From positions 1 to 15,928 of the forward strand of contig PXSV01000136.1 of NCBI GenBank assembly GCA_003022685.1: a stretch of DNA of 15,928 nt, written 5' to 3'. Positions 1 to 7,021 of the stretch are shown one piece after another. The notes beneath the pieces were generated by a model, which saw only the letters and a list, made by a program, of their open reading frames with translations, did not search any database and was not told the origin of the DNA. The position numbers were made by a program, and so were the translations under genes. Source of the DNA: Halobacteriales archaeon SW_9_67_24 (GTDB taxonomy: Archaea > Halobacteriota > Halobacteria > Halobacteriales > Halococcaceae). The first letter of the stretch is position 1, and each line of letters begins with the position of its first letter.

Positions 1-1
1 G

Positions 2-499
2 GTCAGCGTGCCCGATCCGATCGTCGCGCTCGGGGTCGCCCCGAGGATGCCCGACTCGTTCGCGCTGCCTGGCACCGTGATCCTCGTGGTCGCGCTGGTG
101 AACTGGGTGTGGTTCGCCCGCGTCGCGCGGGGCGAGGCGCTCTCGATCACCGACGCCGAGTACGTCAAGGCCGCGCGGTCGGTCGGCGCGAGCGACGGGT
201 TCATCCTCCGGAAACACGTGCTGCCGAACAGCACCACCCCGATTCTGGTGCTGGCAACGATCCAGATCGCGGCGATCATCCTCCTCGAAAGCTCGCTGTC
301 GTATCTCGGGTTCTCGGGCGCGACCCTCTCGTGGGGCTTCGACATCGCCCAGGGTCGTGACTACCTCGCCACCGCGTGGTGGATCTCGACCATGCCGGGC
401 ATCGCGATCGTGCTGACCGTGATCGGCGTAAATCTCGTGGGTGACTGGCTCCGCGACGCCCTCGATCCGGGCATCGAGGGCGAAGGAGGTGGGGCGTGA
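2..499 (+). CDS. ABC transporter permease, DppC/OppC type (5'-truncated by the window edge)
   Basis: This is the C-terminal part of an inner-membrane permease of a dipeptide/oligopeptide/nickel-type ABC importer. The frame is open to the first bases of the window, so the true start lies outside it; the GTG at 8 is an internal codon. Hydrophobic membrane segments are visible near the start (TVILVVALVNWVWFA), in the middle (ILVLATIQIAAIILL) and at the end (MPGIAIVLTVIGVNLVGDWL). Between the first two lies the cytoplasmic EAA loop, including EYVKAARSVGAS and HVLPN, which docks onto the ATPases. The protein ends with the DWLRDALDP tail typical of DppC-like subunits. The stop codon overlaps the start of the next ATPase gene, so this is the membrane subunit of the same operon. 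The partner permease and the solute-binding protein would be upstream, outside the window. The substrate cannot be told from this part. Confidence 0.93.
   Translation, partial: VSVPDPIVALGVAPRMPDSFALPGTVILVVALVNWVWFARVARGEALSITDAEYVKAARSVGASDGFILRKHVLPNSTTPILVLATIQIAAIILLESSLSYLGFSGATLSWGFDIAQGRDYLATAWWISTMPGIAIVLTVIGVNLVGDWLRDALDPGIEGEGGGA
485..490 (+). promoter_or_regulatory. Ribosome binding site GGAGGT for the first ATPase gene
   Basis: GGAGGT lies inside the end of the permease gene, 8 bases before ATG 499 and 5 bases before GTG 496. It is a strong Shine-Dalgarno match and supports translational coupling across the TGATG stop-start overlap. I prefer ATG 499, although GTG 496 would add only one residue. 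Confidence 0.6.
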
Positions 500-1746
500 T
501 GGCCGGCGGTGCGAACTCCGAACCCCTGCTCGACGTGCGCGACCTCACGACGCGATTCTTCACCGAGGAGGGCCGGGTCAACGCCGTCGAGTCGGTCGAC
601 TTCACGGTGCACGACGGCGAGGTGTTCGGCGTGGTCGGGGAGAGCGGGTCCGGGAAGTCGGTCACGGCACTGTCGGTGATGGACCTCGTGGAGTCGCCCG
701 GCGAGATCGTTGCGGGCGAAGTCTGGTATCGCGACGCCGACCTCGCGGGCGAGATGGCCGACGATCATCCCAAGGCCGTCGACGGTGATGCGGTCGATCT
801 CCGGCGCGTTCCATCCGAAGTCCGACGGTCGCTCCGTGGCTCGTCGGTGAGCATGATCTTCCAGGACCCGATGAGCAGCTTCAACCCCTCGATCACCGTC
901 GGCGAGCAGATCGCCGAGGCAGTCGAGGTCCAGCGCCGCGCGAGCGCGAACCCCCGCTCGACGCGCTCGCGCACCCAGGGGTTCGGGCTCGGCTCGATGG
1001 TGGCGAGCACGATGGAGAGCCACGAGCGCGCGATCGAACTCCTCGACGAGGTCGGCATCCCCGATCCGGAAGCCCGCGCCGAGGAGTACCCCCACCAGTA
1101 TTCGGGGGGAATGCTCCAGCGTGCGATGGTGGCCCAGGCGCTCGCGGGCGAACCCGACCTTTTGATCGCGGACGAACCCACCACCGCCCTCGACGTCACC
1201 ATCGAGGCCCAGATCCTGAATCTCCTCGCCGACCTCCAAGACGACCTCGGGATGGCGATCGTGCTGATCACCCACGACCTCGGGGTGATCGCCAGAACCT
1301 GCGATCGGCTCGGGGTGATGTACGCCGGCGAGATCGTCGAACACGGCAGTCTGGCGGACGTGTTCGATTCACCTGTGCATCCCTACACCCAGGGATTGCT
1401 GGGGTCGATCCCGGACCTCGACGATCCCGCCCCGCGCCTCAATCCGATCGAGGGCAACGTTCCGAGCCTGCTCGCCGCGGAGATGGATGACCGGTGTTAC
1501 TTCGCCGATCGGTGTCCGAAGGCGATGGAGGAGTGTCTCGACAAGCCGCCATCGTTCGCGGTCGACGGTACGGGCGTCGCCGGAAGGACGGACCCGACGG
1601 GAACGAGCGCGACAGGGACGGACGGACGGAAAGCCGACACGACCGCTCATACCGCGAAGTGCTACCTCGCCGACCACGAGTACGGCCAGGCGCGCGCGCT
1701 GCCGGAGGGGTACTTCGGCGGGTCGGACGGAGGGACGGACACATGA
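499..1746 (+). CDS. Oligopeptide/dipeptide ABC transporter ATP-binding protein, DppD type
   Basis: One of two cytoplasmic ATPases that power the peptide-type importer encoded here. In the 415-residue product I see Walker A GESGSGKS (47-54), the Q-loop FQDP (121-124), the ABC signature YSGGMLQR (201-208), Walker B LLIADEP (221-227) and the switch histidine in ITHD (about 259). The C-terminal oligopeptide-transporter extension carries cysteines at 333, 339, 346 and 388. In some family members four such cysteines bind an iron-sulfur cluster; here that is inference. Two stretches are longer than in a minimal family member: an acidic insert before the Q-loop (about 82-108) and a Gly/Thr-rich low-complexity stretch (about 356-386) that separates the last cysteine from the other three. 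The gene overlaps the permease at TGATG and the next ATPase at ATGA. Confidence 0.93.
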   Translation: MAGGANSEPLLDVRDLTTRFFTEEGRVNAVESVDFTVHDGEVFGVVGESGSGKSVTALSVMDLVESPGEIVAGEVWYRDADLAGEMADDHPKAVDGDAVDLRRVPSEVRRSLRGSSVSMIFQDPMSSFNPSITVGEQIAEAVEVQRRASANPRSTRSRTQGFGLGSMVASTMESHERAIELLDEVGIPDPEARAEEYPHQYSGGMLQRAMVAQALAGEPDLLIADEPTTALDVTIEAQILNLLADLQDDLGMAIVLITHDLGVIARTCDRLGVMYAGEIVEHGSLADVFDSPVHPYTQGLLGSIPDLDDPAPRLNPIEGNVPSLLAAEMDDRCYFADRCPKAMEECLDKPPSFAVDGTGVAGRTDPTGTSATGTDGRKADTTAHTAKCYLADHEYGQARALPEGYFGGSDGGTDT

Positions 1747-2897
1747 GCGAACGACTCGATCGCGACGAGCGCGACGTGGACGGAACCTCGACAGCGAACG
1801 CTGACGAACCGCTGGTGACCGTCGAGGACCTCGAAAAACACTACTACGAGAACGACTCGCTGCTCGATCGGCTGTCCGGCCGCGACCCCACGGCTGTCCG
1901 GGCGGTCGACGGCGTGAACTTCACTGTCGAGCGCGGCGAGACGCTTGGACTAGTTGGCGAATCGGGCTGTGGGAAGTCGACCACCGGCGAGACCCTGCTG
2001 GGGCTGCGGGAGGCGACCGCCGGAACCGTACGCTTCGACGGCGAGCCGGTCGCGGGGCTGTCCGGCGACGACGAAAAGGCGTTCCGCAGACGCGCAGGGA
2101 TCGTGTTCCAGGACCCCTTCTCCAGTCTCGATCCGCGCCAGACCGTCGGCGAGATCGTGCGCGAACCGCTCGACGTCCACGGCATCGACACACGCGAGGA
2201 GCGCGAGGAGCGCGTCGCCGACCGCCTCGAACGGGTCGGCCTCTCGGCGGCCCAGCGCGAGCGCTACCCCCACGAGTTCTCGGGCGGGCAGCGCCAGCGC
2301 GTCGGGATCGCCCGTGCGCTCGCCTTGGACCCGGAGTTCGTGGTGCTCGACGAACCCGTGAGCGCGCTCGACGTCTCGGTCCAGGCCCAGATCCTCAATC
2401 TCTTGGGGGATCTCCAGGACGAGTTCGACCTGACCTACCTGTTCATCGCCCACGACCTCTCGGTCGTCAGGCACATCTCTGATCGCGTCGCGGTGATGTA
2501 TCTCGGCGAGGTCGCGGAGATCGGTCCTGTGGAGGCGATCTTCGAGCGTCCGGGCCACCCTTATACCCAAGCGCTGCTCGAAAGCGTTCCGCGCGCGAAC
2601 ACCGCCGAGCGCGACCGGGAGGTCGAGGCGCTCGCCGGCGACGTGCCCTCGCCGCGCGACCCCCCATCGGGTTGTCGGTTCCACACCAGGTGTCCCCACG
2701 CCCGCGAGGCGTGTCGCGAGGAGGACCCGGAGCGGTTCGACGCCGGATCGGGTCACGAGGCGGCGTGCTTCCGGGCGGTCGACGAGCACGCCTACTGGGA
2801 GAGCGCGCCGCTCGAATCCCCGGAAGAGCGAGCCCAGGCAACCGAGTCCGATCTGGGAGAACGCGACGAGCGGACGGCGGACGAACCGAGTGCGTAA
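1743..2897 (+). CDS. Oligopeptide/dipeptide ABC transporter ATP-binding protein, DppF type
   Basis: The second ATPase of the importer, expected to pair with the DppD-like subunit upstream. The 384-residue product has Walker A GESGCGKS (72-79), the Q-loop FQDP (123-126), signature FSGGQRQR (180-187), Walker B VVLDEP (201-206) and the switch histidine in IAHD (238). A C-terminal cysteine cluster (GCRFHTRCPHAREACR and a later AACF) marks the oligopeptide-transporter extension. I chose ATG 1743 because it overlaps the preceding stop as ATGA and has GGAGGG 8 bases upstream; an in-frame codon at 1494 would bury the gene in its neighbour. The N-terminal 22 residues and the last 30 or so are acidic and poorly conserved in appearance. 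This is the last gene of the operon; a broken exporter gene follows after about 30 bases. Confidence 0.94.
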   Translation: MSERLDRDERDVDGTSTANADEPLVTVEDLEKHYYENDSLLDRLSGRDPTAVRAVDGVNFTVERGETLGLVGESGCGKSTTGETLLGLREATAGTVRFDGEPVAGLSGDDEKAFRRRAGIVFQDPFSSLDPRQTVGEIVREPLDVHGIDTREEREERVADRLERVGLSAAQRERYPHEFSGGQRQRVGIARALALDPEFVVLDEPVSALDVSVQAQILNLLGDLQDEFDLTYLFIAHDLSVVRHISDRVAVMYLGEVAEIGPVEAIFERPGHPYTQALLESVPRANTAERDREVEALAGDVPSPRDPPSGCRFHTRCPHAREACREEDPERFDAGSGHEAACFRAVDEHAYWESAPLESPEERAQATESDLGERDERTADEPSA

Positions 2898-2929
2898 CGT
2901 TCAGGTCGTCACCCCGCGGAGATCGAGTG

Positions 2930-3728
2930 GTGCGCTACCGCAACCTGCTCGCGTTTCTCGCCCTCGCCGGACTGTGGGGGACTGCGTTCATGGCGATCAA
3001 GGCGGGCGCTCGTCGGGGTCGGCGCGGTCTTTTTGATCGCCGCGTACCACGCCTTCCTGTTCGTCGGCGAGCAGGGGACGACTAGCGCGGCGGCGGCGGT
3101 CGTCGTCAGCCTCTCGCCGGTCCTGACGACCGCGTTCGCGCGCGTGTTCCTCACCAGCGAGCGCCTCACGACCACCGGGATCGCCGGCATCCTCCTCGGC
3201 CTCGTCGGCGTCGTCGTCCTCCCCAGCCCGGACCCGACGAACCTCCTGAACGGGGATCTACTCGCGGAGGGGCTCGTGTTCGCGGCAGCGCTGTCCTTCG
3301 CGCTCGGCAGTGTGCTGACCCACCGGATCCCCGCAGAGCTCCCGATCGAGACGATGGAGGCGTGGTCGATGGTCGGCGGCGCGCTCCTGATGCACGGCGT
3401 GAGCGTCGCCCTCGGCGAGTCGCCGCGGACTATCGAGGTGACACCTGCCGGGATCGCGGCGCTCGCATATCTCTCGATCGCGGCGAGCGCGGTCGGCTTC
3501 CTCATCTACTTCGATCTGCTTGACCGACTCGGCCCGATCGAGATCAACCTCGTCTCCTACGTCGCGCCGGTGTTCGCGGCGATCTCGGGCGCACTCCTCC
3601 TCGACGAGTCGATCGATGTCGCGACCGTCGCTGGCTTCGTCCTGATCTTCGCGGGATTCGTGCTGCTCAAGCGTCGCGCGCTCGCCGCGGAGTGGCCCCG
3701 CGTCCGGGCAGCGCTCTCCGGCGAGTAG
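2930..3728 (+). pseudogene. DMT/EamA-family transporter, broken by internal deletion and frameshift
   Basis: Two pieces of one EamA-type drug/metabolite exporter lie in different frames. The first runs from GTG 2930 and encodes the start and first membrane helix (RNLLAFLALAGLWGTAFMAIKAG). Near 3003-3012 the coding sense jumps to another frame that reads ALVGVGAVFLIAAYHAFLF and continues to the stop at 3726-3728. Family members have roughly 300 residues with ten helices. Here the second helix and its flanks, by my estimate about 45 residues, are missing at the jump. The rest (from 3033, about 231 residues) is intact, with motifs such as SAAAAVVVSLSPVLTTAF and a full second EamA repeat. The truncated frame could start at TTG 3033, but the loss of core helices makes a working exporter unlikely. 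A sequencing or assembly deletion is the alternative. Confidence 0.8.
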
Positions 3729-3732
3729 GAGT

Positions 3733-4005
3733 TCAGGCGCGGTGGGCGTGACCGGCGACAACCGCGACGACGTTCAGCCCCAACAAACCGACGAACAGCG
3801 TCGTCTCGGCCCCGTTCGACAGCCCGGTCGCGAGAATCGGGAGGTGGACGAGGGGGAGAACGACTGCCAGCCAGAACGCGATCGCCTGGACCCGTTCGGT
3901 CCGGGGATCGTCCCGGTAGTTCGCGTACGCGGACGCGAGCGTTGCGCCGATCCCGTCGGTCTCGTCGCCCCCGCCGGCGAGCACTCGTTCGGTTTCCCGT
4001 GACAC
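3733..4005 (-). CDS. Small haloarchaeal membrane protein with two predicted helices
   Basis: I do not recognise a named family. The 90-residue product starts with a charged cytoplasmic-looking region (about 1-42, with AYANYRDDPRTERVQA). Two hydrophobic helices follow (AIAFWLAVVLPLVHLPILATG and TTLFVGLLGLNVVAVVAG), then a short HAHRA end. I chose GTG 4005: a TATA-like box at 4042-4048 fits a transcript start about a dozen bases ahead, whereas a more upstream start would add a basic, coding-poor stretch. The gene is convergent with the broken EamA gene, with four bases between the two stops. Function unknown. Confidence 0.6.
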   Translation of the reverse strand: MSRETERVLAGGGDETDGIGATLASAYANYRDDPRTERVQAIAFWLAVVLPLVHLPILATGLSNGAETTLFVGLLGLNVVAVVAGHAHRA

Positions 4006-4041
4006 ATTAGCGGCCTCGAACGATCTATCGCACTGGAGCGA

Positions 4042-4048
4042 CTTATAC
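4042..4048 (-). promoter_or_regulatory. TATA-like box for the small membrane-protein gene
   Basis: On the minus strand this reads GTATAAG, a good haloarchaeal TATA-like element. Its centre is 40 bases upstream of GTG 4005, which would give a short leader of about 14 bases. The flanking stretch between genes (4006-4202) holds no other feature I can support. Confidence 0.45.
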
Positions 4049-4202
4049 TGTGGTGAGCGTTGACGCGCTTTCGTGGCGGATATTCGACCGGTAATGAGTC
4101 GTCTCCATGTCGGGAAACGGTGTCGAGACTCGGTCTTCGTTGGGTTCATAGCCGGTTTCGATCATCCAGGGCCCGATCCGGCCGGAGCGATATATCGACC
4201 GG

Positions 4203-4460
4203 TCACTCCACGAACAGGTCCTGGAGCGCCGCGCGGCGTTCCGGGTCGAGGTCCGCGGCGAGATCGGCGGCGAACGGGCTGGCGTCGAGGGTGGCGAACG
4301 CGCGCTCGGTCTTTGCCCGGATGCGGTCGATCGACGCCTCGATTGCCGCGAGTGAGGCGTCGCGCTCCTCGGCGATACTCACCGGATCGCGCCCCGCAGC
4401 GAGCGCGGCCGCGATCGCTTCCTCCTCGTGGCTCAGGATCGACGGGATGTCGTCGGTCAT
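4203..4460 (-). CDS. Short helical protein, possibly HTH-like (85 residues)
   Basis: An unnamed small protein that looks typical of haloarchaea. The sequence is almost all predicted helix: SHEEEAIAAALAAGRDP, then VSIAEERDASLAAIEASIDRI, then RAKTERAFATLDASPF and a C-terminal helix LDPERRAALQDLF. The spacing of the second and third helices resembles the DNA-binding helix-turn-helix of LuxR/sigma-type domains (roughly residues 26-52). That resemblance is an inference by eye and no DNA contact is shown. I chose ATG 4460 over upstream in-frame starts because the upstream extension is Arg-rich shadow sequence, and because a GGTTTATCC box sits 24 bases upstream. It is a separate transcription unit from the genes on either side. 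Confidence 0.6.
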   Translation of the reverse strand: MTDDIPSILSHEEEAIAAALAAGRDPVSIAEERDASLAAIEASIDRIRAKTERAFATLDASPFAADLAADLDPERRAALQDLFVE

Positions 4461-4483
4461 GCCGATCGATAGCCACGGCCGCC

Positions 4484-4492
4484 GGATAAACC
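4484..4492 (-). promoter_or_regulatory. TATA-like box GGTTTATCC, probable leaderless promoter
   Basis: Read on the minus strand, the box lies 24 bases ahead of ATG 4460, placing the expected transcript start at or next to the start codon. The identical nonamer sits 25 bases ahead of the 137-residue gene at 12190. Confidence 0.5.
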
Positions 4493-4503
4493 AGGCGAGA
4501 CGC

Positions 4504-4938
4504 TCAGCCGAGGACGGTGACCGCCACCCGATGAGGACCGGCCGCGCCGTCGAGCGCGATCGACTCGACGATCGATGCGGCGAGCGCCTCGCGCCACGCC
4601 GCCACCGCCGCCGCGTGGCGCTCGTGGTGGCGATCGACGGAGTACGCTGCATTGGGATCGGCACGGAGCCGGTCGGCGGTCCCGTCCGGGGTCGGTCGGG
4701 TCGGCGGATCCGCGACGAGCCGCGAGGGCGGGACGTGGATCGGCGTCTGACCGTCGCCTTCGGCGTACTCGCCCTCGTGCTCGACGTGGAGTCGCGCGCG
4801 CATTCGACCGTCGAACGGCGGCGTCACCCGGAGCACGGTTCGCGGCCCGTCGGAGCGGTTGGCCTCGATCGCGCTCACCACGTCATCGGCGTGAACCGCG
4901 ATCGATCGAACGTCGCGGTAGTCCCCGGCCGGCGACAT
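4504..4938 (-). CDS. Conserved-looking haloarchaeal protein of unknown function (144 residues)
   Basis: I do not recognise a characterised family. The product has an N-terminal region of alternating hydrophobic residues (VRSIAVHADDVVSAIEAN, then RTVLRVTPPFDGRMRARLHVE) that suggests a small beta/alpha fold. A middle segment is rich in Pro and Arg (HVPPSRLV), followed by a His-rich helix (DRHHERHAAAVAAWREAL) and a final beta strand (HRVAVTVLG). There is no signal peptide or membrane helix, so it is probably cytosolic. ATG 4938 is supported by a CCTAAAC/GTTTAGG TATA-like box 26 bases upstream. The codon use and acidic composition match the rest of the window. Confidence 0.65.
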   Translation of the reverse strand: MSPAGDYRDVRSIAVHADDVVSAIEANRSDGPRTVLRVTPPFDGRMRARLHVEHEGEYAEGDGQTPIHVPPSRLVADPPTRPTPDGTADRLRADPNAAYSVDRHHERHAAAVAAWREALAASIVESIALDGAAGPHRVAVTVLG

Positions 4939-4963
4939 CGGTCGGGGGTTGTCGCCGGACGTT

Positions 4964-4970
4964 CCTAAAC
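4964..4970 (-). promoter_or_regulatory. TATA-like box GTTTAGG
   Basis: On the minus strand GTTTAGG ends 26 bases before ATG 4938, consistent with a leaderless transcript. The rest of the 4939-5072 gap, up to the gvpM stop, shows nothing else I can support. Confidence 0.4.
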
Positions 4971-5072
4971 AGTGCGCCAGGCGTGGTCCGGTCGTCCCGT
5001 CGTGTGCACATCCGGATGGCTGGTCGACCTAAAGCCAGCCGAGAAAGCCATACTGTCCGACCGAACGCGCCG

Positions 5073-5366
5073 TCACTCCTCGTTTTCAGCGTTCGTTCGC
5101 CCGTCGTCGGTCGCGTCCCCGGCCTCGACGGAGAGGGACTCTCCGGCGTCGTCGAGCGCCCGGCGTCGATGGGTTCGGTCCCAGTCCTCGAAGATGCCGT
5201 ATTCGGTCATCGTGTCCATTCCCGCAAGCGCCGCCCTGAGTTTGAGGCCGATCAGCGGGACATCGGCGACCGAGATGATGACGTCGGCCTGAAGCACGAC
5301 TCCGTCACGGAGGATCGCGTCCACGAGGTCGACAACCGCGCCCTCTTCTGGTTTCGATGGTTCCAT
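5073..5366 (-). CDS. gvpM: Gas vesicle protein GvpM (GvpA/J family)
   Basis: A minor structural or nucleation protein related to the shell protein GvpA. Residues 9-56 of the 97-residue product carry the family core: VVDLVDAILRDGVVLQADVIISVADVPLIGLKLRAALAGM corresponds to the helix-strand-strand-helix of GvpA, with DGVV in place of DKGI/VV. The sequence then diverges as YGIFEDWDRTHRRRA and ends in an acidic tail. In Halobacterium and Haloferax, GvpM and GvpL interact and belong to the essential accessory set. The position at the operon end, just after gvpL, fits gvpM rather than gvpJ. ATG 5366 lies 7 bases after the gvpK/L stop, so coupling is likely; upstream in-frame starts would run deep into gvpK/L. 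Confidence 0.92.
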   Translation of the reverse strand: MEPSKPEEGAVVDLVDAILRDGVVLQADVIISVADVPLIGLKLRAALAGMDTMTEYGIFEDWDRTHRRRALDDAGESLSVEAGDATDDGRTNAENEE

Positions 5367-5373
5367 CGGTGAG

Positions 5374-6516
5374 TCACTCGTCGAACGTCGGCGCGAACGT
5401 GTATGGTGGCCACGGGCCAGTGAAACGCACCTCGACGCCTGGCTCGGCCGCCACCGCGTCGAGTTCCTCACCGATCGCGTCCGCGGCCGACTCGTGAGCT
5501 AGCACCGAGACGCGCGCCTGAGTGGTCGCGCTTCCGTGGCCGTCCCCCGCCGTGCTGTCCTCGCGGTTGCGTTCGCTTCTCGCTGCGGTGCTGTCCTCGC
5601 GGTCGCTTGCTCCCGCTGGGATGCTGTCCCCGTCGTCGAGCGTCGTCGTCCGCTCGGGCGAGAGCTCCCTGACCTCGCGGGCCAGCGGTTCGAGTCGCTC
5701 GGCAAGCTCGCGGGTACGCTCGGCGCGGCGCTCGTGACGGAGCTCGTCGCGGCGCTGCTCGTATTGGGTTTCGAGGAGGTGGGCGGTTCCCTCGCCCGCG
5801 GTCTCGATCCGGTCGGCGAGGTCGGCGAGCCGGTCGTCGCTCGCGAGCCCCTCGTCAAGGGTCGCGTCGTCCTCGGCGACTTCGATCCGGTACTCCCAGT
5901 GACCCGCGAGTTCGTCGAGATGCGCCGAAAGCGTCCCTGCCTTCTCGGTGAGCCACTCGCGCACGCGCTCGTCGTCGCCAGTCAGGATGGTGTCGAACCG
6001 GAAGGGCAAGGGCGTGCCGAAGCGCTCGCCCGCCGCGTCGATGGTCGCCTGGTGTTCGAGGAGCCATTTGCGCACTATGTCGGGATCGGCGGCGTCGTAG
6101 AGCGCCTCGCACTCGTGAACCACCGCGCCGAGACCCTCCTTGACGACGAGGGCCACCGGCTCGTCGTCGACGCCCGTCCGGTCGAGCGGTTCACACTCAT
6201 CCCCGATCACGCCCCGCTCGGCCCGGTCGGACTCGTTCGCCCGGTGGACGAGGTCGGTAACCAGCCCGTCGAGCTCGCCCCGGAGGTTGTCGACGGGTTC
6301 GGAGACCTCTGCTTCGGCTTCGAGCCGATCGATCTCCTCCTCGACCGACGCGAGCTGCGCGCCGAGGCGCTCGACCTCCTCGTCGGAGAGCTCGCCCGAC
6401 TCCATCCGTCGGATCGCCTCGCGCTCCAAGGCGTCGACGAGGATCTCGATGACCGCGAGCACCAGCGTCATCAGCCCGTCGGCGGCGTCGTCGCCGTCGA
6501 GATCAATCTTCGTCAT
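5374..6516 (-). CDS. GvpK-GvpL fusion protein of the gas vesicle cluster
   Basis: One 380-residue frame that joins two normally separate proteins. Residues 1-92 are GvpK: MTKIDLDGDDAADGLMTLVL, EALEREAIRRMESG-type sequence around 28-41, SDEEVERLG and NLRGELDGLVTDL. From about 101 to 380 it is GvpL (GvpF/L family): GLGAVVHECEALYDAADP, TPLPFRFDTIL, LAGHWEYRIEV, HLLETQYEQRRDELR and the family end RFTGPWPPYTFAP. The usual GvpK tail and the GvpL start with its first strand (YxYGV) are missing. They are replaced by ANESDRAERGVI, where GVI looks like the remnant of YGVI. There is no stop, no frameshift and no plausible internal GvpL start. The start overlaps gvpJ by 14 bases. GvpL is thought to act as a hub binding many Gvp proteins, so a fused GvpK would be held at that hub. 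A sequencing deletion is the alternative. Confidence 0.88.
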   Translation of the reverse strand: MTKIDLDGDDAADGLMTLVLAVIEILVDALEREAIRRMESGELSDEEVERLGAQLASVEEEIDRLEAEAEVSEPVDNLRGELDGLVTDLVHRANESDRAERGVIGDECEPLDRTGVDDEPVALVVKEGLGAVVHECEALYDAADPDIVRKWLLEHQATIDAAGERFGTPLPFRFDTILTGDDERVREWLTEKAGTLSAHLDELAGHWEYRIEVAEDDATLDEGLASDDRLADLADRIETAGEGTAHLLETQYEQRRDELRHERRAERTRELAERLEPLAREVRELSPERTTTLDDGDSIPAGASDREDSTAARSERNREDSTAGDGHGSATTQARVSVLAHESAADAIGEELDAVAAEPGVEVRFTGPWPPYTFAPTFDE

Positions 6517-7021
6517 CGCTTTCCCCGTCGGTGCTCGTTTCGGCGTCGCCCTCGTCGTCTTTCCCCTCGCTCTCGCTTTCCTTCCTGTCCTCGTTCCCGT
6601 CGTCTTCGTTACCCTGCCGTCTCGACCGCCCGCCGATCCGCGGCCTCGCACCGACGCCCGGCTCCGAGGCCGGGGTCGCCTCGCTTCCCTCGTCCCCGCT
6701 CTCGTCGCTCGTGATCGGGGGTTCAGCGAGCCACGATCCGCTCTCGTTGATCGGCGGCGGGCCGTTCTCGTCGTCGTCCTCGATCGGGGTCCGACCGGAG
6801 GCCGCCTCGACCCGGCGCATGTCGGTGCCGTCGGGGAACTCCAGCCCGTACTCCGCGGCGGTCTCGAAGGAGGCGAGCGCCGCCCGGAGCTGGATCCCGA
6901 GGAGTTCGGTGTCGCCGACCGAGACCGCGATGTCGGCGTTGATGACGACGCCCTTGTCGAGCAGCATCTCGACCACGTCCGCGAGGCTGTCGCTTCGCCG
7001 CGTCGGGTTGCGATCACTCAT
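6503..7021 (-). CDS. gvpJ: Gas vesicle protein GvpJ with long hydrophilic tail
   Basis: A GvpA-related minor protein of the assembly complex. Residues 11-60 hold the family core (SLADVVEMLLDKGVVINADIAVSVGDTELLGIQLRAALASFETAAEYGL), followed by the GvpJ-type EFPDGTDMRRVEAA. About 90 residues follow with no clear fold: a Pro/Ile/Asn stretch, an Arg/Gly patch (GARPRIGGRSRRQG) and a strongly acidic end. Known haloarchaeal GvpJ proteins are about 110-120 residues by my recollection; this one has 172, so the tail is unusually long. The start overlaps the end of the 337-residue gene by 8 bases and the end overlaps gvpK/L by 14 bases, so the three are translationally coupled. Confidence 0.92.
   Translation of the reverse strand: MSDRNPTRRSDSLADVVEMLLDKGVVINADIAVSVGDTELLGIQLRAALASFETAAEYGLEFPDGTDMRRVEAASGRTPIEDDDENGPPPINESGSWLAEPPITSDESGDEGSEATPASEPGVGARPRIGGRSRRQGNEDDGNEDRKESESEGKDDEGDAETSTDGESDDED

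Noticed and set aside
1494..1742. Upstream start for the DppF-like ATPase
   Set aside because: It would overlap the DppD-like gene by 250 bases with Arg-rich shadow sequence; ATG 1743 has an ATGA overlap and a ribosome site.
6187..6200. ATG at 6200 (minus) as a separate gvpL start
   Set aside because: It is in the wrong frame and reads MSVNRSTGRAST. A GTG in the right frame (GVIGDE) would give a GvpL without its first strand and has no ribosome site. I therefore call a fusion.
5536..6714. A 392-codon plus-strand frame opposite gvpK/L
   Set aside because: The minus strand carries clear GvpK and GvpL sequence here; this frame is its shadow.
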